Shown here piece by piece: positions 58,003 to 64,000 of a stretch of DNA of 64,000 nt. The DNA comes from Nocardia albiluteola (GTDB lineage: Bacteria; Actinomycetota; Actinomycetes; Mycobacteriales; Mycobacteriaceae): positions 186,001 to 250,000 of the forward strand of contig NZ_JAHKNI010000004.1 in assembly GCF_018860155.1 (NCBI RefSeq), written 5' to 3'. The notes beneath the pieces were generated by a model. That model did no database searches. It saw nothing but the letters and a program-made list of their open reading frames with translations, and had not been told where the DNA came from. Position 1 is the first letter of the stretch. Each line of letters begins with the position of its first letter. A program made the position numbers and the translations under genes.

Positions 58003-59235
58003 TTACCCAGGGCGGCGGGCGAATTCGGGGGCGTGCTCGGGTAGGACGCCGCGTGCTACCAGGTAGGGCAGTGCGTCTCGCAGCATGGGGATGCGGCGTA
58101 GCAGGCGTAGCGGTAGTGGGGCTCGGGTGGCGTCGGAGATGTTCAGGTCGCCCTGGAGGGCGGGGGCGATGGCGCGGGCGTGCAGCAGGCGTTGCAAACC
58201 CTGCGTGATGACCGTGGGAAGCAGGCGGCGGCGCTGCACGCGGGCGAGGTCTGCGGTTGTCACCGAGTGTGAAAGTAGGTGCGGGGCAAGGATTCTTGCT
58301 GCGGCGACCGCGTCTTGGACCGCCAGGTTGATGCCGACGCCGCCGACGGGGGACATGGCGTGGGCGGCGTCGCCGAGGCACAGGAGGCCGTCGGCATACC
58401 AGCGGTCGAGGCGGTCGAGCTGTACGTCGAGTAGCTTCACCTCGTCCCAGCTCGACAGGGCGTGCAATCGGTCCGAGAGCCAGGGCACGATCTCGGTGAT
58501 CGGGCGCATGATGCCGGTGATCGGGCCCTCTCGCAGTGCAGGATCGCTGCCCTTGACGATCAGGGTCGCGCACTGCCAGTAGTCGCCACGGTCGAACATC
58601 AGGGCCACTCGGTGCGGAGTGAGGAATCCGAGCGCTCCGGCCGGATCGCTGTCGTGGCGCGGGATCCGGAACCACCACACGTCGAAAGGCGTTGCCCAGC
58701 GTCGTGATCCGAGCCCGGCCGCCGCCCGCAGGGCCGAGCTTCGCCCGTCGCACGCCACGGTCAGATCCGCGCGGATCTCTCCGGTTTCCCCGTCCCGGGT
58801 GCGGTAGCGCGCGCCGACAACGCGCCCGTTCTCCCGGATCACATCGACCGCCTCGGTATTCATGCGCAGCTGGAATGCGGGCTCCGAATCCGCCTCGCTG
58901 GCCAGCAGATTCAGCAGATCCCACTGCGGCACCATCGCAATGTACCGATGCGGACCCGGCAGCCGGTCGAACGTGGCCGCGGTGAACATGCCTCCGCGGA
59001 GGGGCAACTGCACCGAGGTCAACCGCCGGTGCGGTATCTTCGCGAATCGCTCACCCAGCCCCAGCTCATCGAGCAGGTCCAGGGTCGTCGGATGCACCGT
59101 GTCGCCGCGGAAATCACGCAGGAAGTCACCATGCTTCTCGAGCACGGTGACCTCGACACCGGCACGAGCGAGCAACAGCCCCAGGACGATTCCGGCGGGG
59201 CCCCCACCGGCGACGAGACAGGTCGTTCGATCCAT
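58003..59235 (-). CDS. FAD-dependent monooxygenase (UbiH/PHBH-like)
   Basis: 410 residues from ATG 59235. The dinucleotide fold CLVAGGGPAGIVLGLLLARA, ribose-contact RGDTVHPTTLDLLDELGLGE, the DG motif VACDGRSSALRAAAGL and the FAD-binding LLCLGDAAHAMSPVGGVGIN are all present. Aromatic-ring or polyketide hydroxylase type, using NAD(P)H and O2. The N-terminal HPTTLDLLDELG is shared with actinobacterial FAD monooxygenases that hydroxylate phenolics. Stop follows ARRPG. It is a single gene between an AraC gene and a two-component system. Confidence 0.88.
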   Translation of the reverse strand: MDRTTCLVAGGGPAGIVLGLLLARAGVEVTVLEKHGDFLRDFRGDTVHPTTLDLLDELGLGERFAKIPHRRLTSVQLPLRGGMFTAATFDRLPGPHRYIAMVPQWDLLNLLASEADSEPAFQLRMNTEAVDVIRENGRVVGARYRTRDGETGEIRADLTVACDGRSSALRAAAGLGSRRWATPFDVWWFRIPRHDSDPAGALGFLTPHRVALMFDRGDYWQCATLIVKGSDPALREGPITGIMRPITEIVPWLSDRLHALSSWDEVKLLDVQLDRLDRWYADGLLCLGDAAHAMSPVGGVGINLAVQDAVAAARILAPHLLSHSVTTADLARVQRRRLLPTVITQGLQRLLHARAIAPALQGDLNISDATRAPLPLRLLRRIPMLRDALPYLVARGVLPEHAPEFARRPG

Positions 59236-59397
59236 CGGTCCCTCCAGCCGCACGGCGCATCCGTGTCTTTTCGATGCTATTGCGCCGCTCTCCGGTTTGC
59301 ACCGACATCCGGCTCGTTCATGAGATGAGGGGACCCTAAGATAAGCGGGCCGACCCGACCTCAGGATGCTCTCACGATCGAGGGGCATGATGCGGGG

Positions 59398-60132
59398 GTG
59401 GCGCAGGACCTCGCACCTACCGATATGACGCTGATCCGCGGGAGCGGGCAGCGGCTGCTTGTTGTAGATGATGATCCGGGGATGGCGGATCTGCTGGTCA
59501 CGACGTTGCGGTTGGCCGGGTACGACGCCGCGGTGACGGGTAGCGGGGCTGAGGCGCTGCGGGTGTGCCTGGAGGATCCGCCGGATCTGCTGGTGCTGGA
59601 TCTGACGCTGCCGGACCGGGACGGGCTGAGTATCTGCCGGGCGCTGACCGAGCGCGGGCAGTCGGTGCCGATTCTGGTCGTGACCGCGCGCGATGCGGTC
59701 GAGGACAAGATCGCGGGGCTGGCGCAGGGGGCGGACGACTATCTGGTCAAGCCGTTCAGCGTGCCCGAGGTGCTGGCCCGGGTGCATGCGCTGCTGCGGC
59801 GGGCCAGCGTGCGGGGCGCCGCCGAGCCGCCCGCGGCGCTGCGGTACGGCGAGCTGTCCCTGGATGAGGGGCAGCGCCAGGCCCGGCGCGGGGAGCGGCG
59901 AATTCCCTTGACGCCCACCGAGTATCGGCTGCTCGAGTTGTTCCTGGCCAACCCGGAGCGGGTGCTGTCCAAGGATCAGATCATGGATCACGTGTGGGAG
60001 TACCGATTTCGGGAGCAGGTCGTGGAGAAGTTGATCTCGCGGCTGCGCGGCAAGATCGACGCCGAGTCGCCCGCGCTGATCCACACGGTGCGCGGCTTCG
60101 GCTACCGCCTCGGCAGCGGAAAGGCCCGCTGA
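59398..60132 (+). CDS. OmpR/PhoB-family response regulator 2
   Basis: 244 residues from GTG 59398. Receiver: acidic cluster VVDDDPG, phospho-acceptor Asp68 in LLVLDLTLPD, TARDAVEDKI and KPFSVPE. C-terminal winged helix: IPLTPTEYRLLELFLANPER, VLSKDQIMDHVWEYRFREQV and IHTVRGFGYRL. It lies directly before the kinase at 60133 and has no TCACAG-N5-GCACAG site upstream, so it differs in regulation from the system at 12474. Confidence 0.92.
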   Translation: MAQDLAPTDMTLIRGSGQRLLVVDDDPGMADLLVTTLRLAGYDAAVTGSGAEALRVCLEDPPDLLVLDLTLPDRDGLSICRALTERGQSVPILVVTARDAVEDKIAGLAQGADDYLVKPFSVPEVLARVHALLRRASVRGAAEPPAALRYGELSLDEGQRQARRGERRIPLTPTEYRLLELFLANPERVLSKDQIMDHVWEYRFREQVVEKLISRLRGKIDAESPALIHTVRGFGYRLGSGKAR

Positions 60133-61551
60133 ATGGCCGCGAGCCGGCGGGGGTCATCGGTTCGCTCCGCTCCGCTCCGTTCACGGCTCACGGTCGGGAT
60201 CGTGCTGCTGGCGGGCATCGGGCTGCTGATCGCGGACACCGCGCCCGTGGTGACCCTGTGGTTCTATTTCCGGCACAATGCCGATTCCGGGCTGTACCAG
60301 GCTGAACGCATTGTCCGCGCCGCGCCCGGACCGTACGTGCTGAGTTCGGTGCAGCAGCTCGAGCCCGAGGCGTTCTATGTCGCCTTCCTCGGCGAGGACG
60401 GACACGTCATAGCGGAATCCGGTGGTGCGCAAGCAAATGCGACGGACCGGCCCGCATTGCCCGCCGTGATCGGCCCGGGCTACGCGGCGCGACCCGTGGC
60501 CGCCGCCGCGGTGGGCAACCGGACCCACCGGTACCGCGTGCTGGCCTTCGCGGCGCCGCCCGGCCGGGCGGTGGAGGCGGTCAAGGGTGCACCCCCGATC
60601 CCGGTAGCCCGGATCGTGGTCGCGCGCAGCCTGCGATTCGACGACGGTGTGCTGAGCTGGCTGCTGGGTGTCGAGGTCGTCGCGACGCTGGTCGTGCTGA
60701 TCGGCATCGCGGTGCTGAGCCGGACCGTGCTGCGCGTGGGCCTGCGGCCGCTGCGCGACATGACCGCCACCGCCTCGGCCATCGAGGCGGGCGAGCTCGG
60801 TCGCCGGGTGCCGGTCGCCGAGCGCCGCGACGAGGCGCGTGAGGTCGGGCTGGCGCTGAATCGGGCGTTCGATGCCCGCGAGCGTGCCGACGCGCGGCTG
60901 CGGCAGTTCATCTCCGACGCCTCGCACGAACTGCGCACCCCGCTGGCCACCATCCGGGGCTGGGCGCAGAACTACGAGCACGGCCTGGCCCAGGACCGCG
61001 AGTCCGTGGATCATGCGATCGCGCGGATCGACGCCGAGGCCGCGCGCATGCACAGGCTGGTCGCGGCGATGCTGCAGCTGGCCCGCCTGGATCAGGTGAG
61101 CGCCGCGAGCGAGGAGCCCGTGGATCTGGGCGCACTGGCGCGCGAGGCCGCCGGCGACGTGCGGGCGGTCGATCCCGGCCGGGTGGTGGAGGTTTCCGCG
61201 GCCGAACATGTCTACGTCTCCGGCGATGTCGATCAACTGCGCCAGGTGCTGCAGAATCTGCTGTCCAACGCGCTGCGGCACACCCCTTCGGAGGCAACGA
61301 TTTCGGTGACCGTCGCGGTCTCCGAGACGGGCGAGGTCGAGTTGACCGTGGCCGATTCCGGTCCGGGACTGGATGATTCGTCGATCGAGCGGGTCTTCGA
61401 GCGGTTCTATCGGGGCGGGGGCTCCGGAGGGGGCGGCACCGGGCTCGGGCTGAGCATCGTCAAGGAGATCGTCGAGCGGCACGGCGGTACGATCACCGTC
61501 CGCTCCGAGGGTGGAGCGATCTTCACCGCGACCTTTCCGCGTTGCCGCTGA
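60133..61551 (+). CDS. Sensor histidine kinase 2
   Basis: 472 residues, starting one base after the regulator stop. TM1 (TVGIVLLAGIGLLIADTAPV), an external domain of about 130 residues (GPYVLSSVQQLEPEAFYVAF), TM2 (LLGVEVVATLVVLIGIAVLS), HAMP, H-box DASHELRTPLATIRGW with His265, N-box NLLSNALRHT, and G-boxes ADSGPGLD and GTGLGLSIV. The first residues (SSVRSAPLRS) derive from a GCTCCGCTCCGC repeat element, so the true start could be later, near 60185. Confidence 0.92.
   Translation: MAASRRGSSVRSAPLRSRLTVGIVLLAGIGLLIADTAPVVTLWFYFRHNADSGLYQAERIVRAAPGPYVLSSVQQLEPEAFYVAFLGEDGHVIAESGGAQANATDRPALPAVIGPGYAARPVAAAAVGNRTHRYRVLAFAAPPGRAVEAVKGAPPIPVARIVVARSLRFDDGVLSWLLGVEVVATLVVLIGIAVLSRTVLRVGLRPLRDMTATASAIEAGELGRRVPVAERRDEAREVGLALNRAFDARERADARLRQFISDASHELRTPLATIRGWAQNYEHGLAQDRESVDHAIARIDAEAARMHRLVAAMLQLARLDQVSAASEEPVDLGALAREAAGDVRAVDPGRVVEVSAAEHVYVSGDVDQLRQVLQNLLSNALRHTPSEATISVTVAVSETGEVELTVADSGPGLDDSSIERVFERFYRGGGSGGGGTGLGLSIVKEIVERHGGTITVRSEGGAIFTATFPRCR
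60158..60185. repeat. GCTCCGC-type repeat element at the regulator-kinase junction
   Basis: TTCGCTCCGCTCCGCTCCG sits within 60 bp of the kinase start and resembles the GGTTCGCTCCGCTTCGCTGC element in the rbs operon at 48292-48312. Both lie at gene junctions, and both extend into coding sequence. Confidence 0.55.
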
Positions 61552-61829
61552 CGCGCAGCCGGTCCCGCAGCGCGGATCCAGCGTCGACCCGTGCCGTTCA
61601 CTCGTCGGGTAGCGCGACGGCCGGCTCCATCGCCTCGCGAGCCGCCGGTGGCGTCGGACCATCCCGCCCACACCTGCTCCGCATGCTTGTGGCCCGATCA
61701 CGCCAGCCGTCCGCCGCTCGCTCCCACCCGGAAACCGTCAGCTTTCGGTCAGCTTTCCGGCGCAGCCGCGTCAGCCCCGCCTGATGTCCTGGATTCACAA
61801 CCGATCCGCGACCAGGAAGGTACACGCCG

Positions 61830-62696
61830 TTGGCTGCCAGGACAACCACATCGGATCCCGCCCCGGCGCTCGCGCCGACTCCCGAGCTGCGCGAACGCCT
61901 GCTGGTCGGGGCGGTGTCGGGCGCGCCGATCGGAACCTTCACCATTGCGATCTCCGCGACGGGGTCGCTGGTGGTCGCCGCCGGCGCCGCGCTCGCCGCG
62001 GCGTTCGTGGTGAGTTGCTGGCGCATCGCGACCCGGCGGCCCGGGCGCACCACCGCCGCCGTGGTGGCCGTGGTCGTGCTGCAGGTGACGCTGGCGGCCG
62101 TGACGGGCAATGCCGCGAACTTCTTCCTACCCCGCATCCTGTGGGCAGTGGTGTGGTCCCCGGTGCATCTCGTGCTGATCCTGGCCGGACGCCCGCCGCT
62201 GGGCTGGGCCGTCGGCCGGCTGAGCGGTGATCCGGGGCAGTGGCGGCGCTGCGCCGTGCAGCGCCGGGCCTACACTCTCGCCTCACTCCTGCCCTGGAGC
62301 CTGGCCACTGTGGAAATGGTTGTCGCGCTGTGGTTGTACACGCACGGCCAGGTCGCATTGCTCGGCAGCACCGAAATGCTCACCAACGGAATACATCTGC
62401 TGTCGTTCCTGGCCGCTTGGCGCATTGCGGTGCGGCTCATAGGAACACATCGCTGTCAGGACGATCCCCGAACGTGCTCGCCCGAGGAAAGGAAATCGTT
62501 GATGCGCCTCGACATAGACCCCTCCCGCTGCATCGGCTCGGGGGTGTGCGCCCTGACCGCCCCGGAGGTCTTCGATCAGAACGACTCCGACGGCACCGCG
62601 CTGCTACGGCATTCGGAACCCCCCTCGGCCGAATGGGATTCGGCGCGCCTGGCCGCGCGATCCTGCCCGGCCGCGGCGATATCGATCTCGGAATAG
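61830..62696 (+). CDS. Integral membrane protein fused to 3Fe-4S ferredoxin
   Basis: 288 residues from TTG 61830 (AGGAAGG well placed). Residues 1-220 form a membrane domain with about five hydrophobic segments (GTFTIAISATGSLVVAAGAA, TTAAVVAVVVLQVTLAAVTG, LWAVVWSPVHLVLILAGR), resembling DUF3159-like proteins. The last 65 residues are a complete ferredoxin: MRLDIDPSRCIGSGVCALTA with PEVFDQNDSDGTA and ARSCPAAAISI, typical of P450-partner 3Fe-4S ferredoxins. A ribosome-site-like GAGGAAAG and ATG at 62502 could also give free ferredoxin. Followed 27 bp later by a P450. Confidence 0.78.
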   Translation: MAARTTTSDPAPALAPTPELRERLLVGAVSGAPIGTFTIAISATGSLVVAAGAALAAAFVVSCWRIATRRPGRTTAAVVAVVVLQVTLAAVTGNAANFFLPRILWAVVWSPVHLVLILAGRPPLGWAVGRLSGDPGQWRRCAVQRRAYTLASLLPWSLATVEMVVALWLYTHGQVALLGSTEMLTNGIHLLSFLAAWRIAVRLIGTHRCQDDPRTCSPEERKSLMRLDIDPSRCIGSGVCALTAPEVFDQNDSDGTALLRHSEPPSAEWDSARLAARSCPAAAISISE

Positions 62697-62723
62697 CTCG
62701 ACCGGACACCTCGAGGAGTATCC

Positions 62724-63926
62724 ATGAATACGCCTGTCACCGAACCGATCCCGCTCGACATCGACCGCGACGATCCTTTACGGCCGGTCCCGGCGGTGCT
62801 GGAGCGCCTGGCCGGGACCCCGATTCGGCGCGTCCGGTACCCCAACGGCGGGGTAGCCTGGCTGGTGACCGGGCACGATCTCGCGCGCCAGGTGCTCGGC
62901 GACGGTGCGCGATTCACCGTCGTGAAGGACGGCACCCAACCCGGTCGGCAGGCCGAACCGCTACCGTCGCTGCCCTCCCCGGCGTTCCTGCTCGGCGTCG
63001 ACGGCGAGCTGCATCGGCGGTATCGCGCGATGGTCAACGGCGAGTTCATGGTGAAGCGGATGACCGCGCTGCGCCCGCGCGTGCAGGAGATCGTCGACCA
63101 TTGCCTGGACGAGGTCGCGGCGGCGCCGGAGCCGGTGGACCTGGTGTCCACCTTCTGCCTGCCTGTGCCCTCGCTGGTCATCGCCGATCTGGTCGGTGTC
63201 GCCCCCGAACATCGAGCCGCCTTCCAGGCCGCGGCGATGGGGATGCTCGGATTGAAATCGACTGTGCAGACCCGTGATACGGCGATCGCGAACCTCGGGA
63301 CGATCCTGGACGACGTCATCGACGCGCGCTCGCGGGAGCCGCGGGACGACGTCGTGTCCCGGCTGCTGGCCGAGCAGCCCGGACTGGCCCGGCAGGAGGT
63401 ACGGAACTTCTGCGTGCTGTTCCTGGTCGCCGGGCACGAGACCACGGCCAATGCCGCCGGTGTCGCCATCGGCCTGCTGCTGGAGAATCCGGACCAGCTC
63501 GCCACACTCCGTGAAAACTCGGGCAACGCACGGCAATTCGTGCACGAGATCGTCCGCTACCTGGGCGCGCTCGGCGACGGCGGCGGACTGCTGCGCCGCG
63601 CGCTGGTCGATGTCGAGCTCGGCGGCCGGCGGATCGCCGCGGGGGAGTGGGTGGCGGTCAGCCTGCCCGGCGCCAACCTCGACCCGGGCGTCTGCCCGCA
63701 CGCCGCCCGGCTCGACCTGGACCGTGCCCCGGCCCCACACCTGACCTTCGGCTTCGGCGAACACGTCTGCCTGGGCCAGAACCTGGCCAAGCTCGAGCTC
63801 GAGGTCATGCTCGGCACCCTCTTCGCCCGGTTCCCGGGCCTGCGCCTCGCGGTCCCGGCCGGCGAATTACCCTGGCGCACAGAGTCGATCGTGCGCGGGT
63901 ATCGCGCGCTGCCCGTGCACAGGTGA
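62724..63926 (+). CDS. Cytochrome P450
   Basis: 400 residues from ATG 62724. I-helix oxygen-binding GHETT (in LVAGHETTANAAG), the ExxR in HEIVRYLGA, and the heme loop HLTFGFGEHVCLGQNLAK with Cys349 are complete, as is an RPRVQEIVDHCLDE helix. It is a soluble bacterial class I P450 that needs ferredoxin and a reductase; the ferredoxin is just upstream, the reductase is not in this window. Substrate unknown: the acid-alcohol pair of the I-helix is His-Glu-Thr-Thr. Ends 74 bp from the window edge. Confidence 0.93.
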   Translation: MNTPVTEPIPLDIDRDDPLRPVPAVLERLAGTPIRRVRYPNGGVAWLVTGHDLARQVLGDGARFTVVKDGTQPGRQAEPLPSLPSPAFLLGVDGELHRRYRAMVNGEFMVKRMTALRPRVQEIVDHCLDEVAAAPEPVDLVSTFCLPVPSLVIADLVGVAPEHRAAFQAAAMGMLGLKSTVQTRDTAIANLGTILDDVIDARSREPRDDVVSRLLAEQPGLARQEVRNFCVLFLVAGHETTANAAGVAIGLLLENPDQLATLRENSGNARQFVHEIVRYLGALGDGGGLLRRALVDVELGGRRIAAGEWVAVSLPGANLDPGVCPHAARLDLDRAPAPHLTFGFGEHVCLGQNLAKLELEVMLGTLFARFPGLRLAVPAGELPWRTESIVRGYRALPVHR

Positions 63927-63962
63927 ACCGATACGGTCCGGCGAAACCGATACGGTTCGGCG
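63926..63962. repeat. Tandem repeat, 19-bp unit
   Basis: AACCGATACGGTCCGGCG at 63926 and AACCGATACGGTTCGGCG at 63945 differ at one base. A weaker third unit (GCCGGCAGGGTCCGGTGA) follows at about 63965. It lies directly after the P450 stop and runs towards the window edge. Confidence 0.65.
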
Positions 63963-64000
63963 AGCCGGCAGGGTCCGGTGAGCCGCGGCGCATTCGGTGT

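Noticed and set aside
59240..60084. Minus-strand upstream extension of the FAD monooxygenase frame
   Set aside because: The extra 280 residues are antisense to the response regulator and have no motif; ATG 59235 gives the normal FAD-binding N-terminus.
61598..62137. Minus-strand frame opposite the membrane-ferredoxin gene
   Set aside because: Ala/Val/Thr-rich shadow; the plus-strand frame has TM segments and a ferredoxin domain.

Overview
The window is high-GC DNA (roughly 70% G+C, judged by eye) with actinobacterial gene style: frequent GTG starts, ATGA/GTGA stop-start overlaps, many TetR, LacI and IclR regulators, paired glycine-rich GT39 membrane proteins and DUF6924, DUF5666 and Uma2 family genes. 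It most resembles a soil or opportunistic member of the Mycobacteriales such as Nocardia. The genus is inferred from gene content and was not tested. No phage, plasmid, CRISPR array or intact insertion sequence was seen.

Layout. 1-3500: ureide/urate catabolism (hydroxypyruvate isomerase, truncated by the window edge; uraD-hiuH-uricase; an IclR regulator) with three related palindromes. 3504-4156: Uma2 family nuclease-like gene with a frameshifted end. 4224-9360: LacI regulator, fructose/ribose-type ABC transporter and PfkB kinase. 9504-11115: TetR regulator and divergent MDR oxidoreductase sharing two operator palindromes. 11219-20578: a membrane-anchored DUF5666 protein, a two-component system, a TacAT-like toxin-antitoxin pair, and two GT39 glycosyltransferases flanking tRNA-Gly(GCC). 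20735-26323: a cold-shock-like protein, a frameshifted secreted protein, a DUF445 fragment, a pentapeptide-repeat protein, intact DUF445, an NTF2-fold protein and an amidase.

27080-36660 is a sugar-acid-type catabolic cluster: MFS porter, formaldehyde-activating-enzyme (Fae) homologue, enolase-superfamily dehydratase, aldehyde dehydrogenase, beta-hydroxyacid dehydrogenase, iron alcohol dehydrogenase and succinate-semialdehyde-type dehydrogenase, with a divergent IclR regulator. 36688-44159 holds small enzymes, regulators, a toroid-like membrane protein, a MerR/GyrI-like regulator and a 2OG-Fe(II) oxygenase, with gene relics between them. 44223-46673 encodes an efflux pump fused to beta-sandwich domains. 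46824-52322 is a ribose operon (rbsB-C-A-K-D) with divergent rbsR. 52332-59235 contains hydrolases, regulators, a methyltransferase and an FAD monooxygenase. 59398-63926 carries a second two-component system, a membrane protein fused in frame to a 3Fe-4S ferredoxin, and a cytochrome P450.

Most notable: (1) the same split repeat, TCACAG-N5-GCACAG, lies before the first two-component operon and before both GT39 genes, predicting one regulon; (2) a Fae homologue sits in a catabolic operon with no other methanopterin-pathway gene in the window; (3) the membrane-ferredoxin fusion precedes a P450; (4) a DHA2 transporter carries three C-terminal beta-sandwich repeats; (5) several gene relics (DUF445, TetR and SDR C-termini) mark recent rearrangement.
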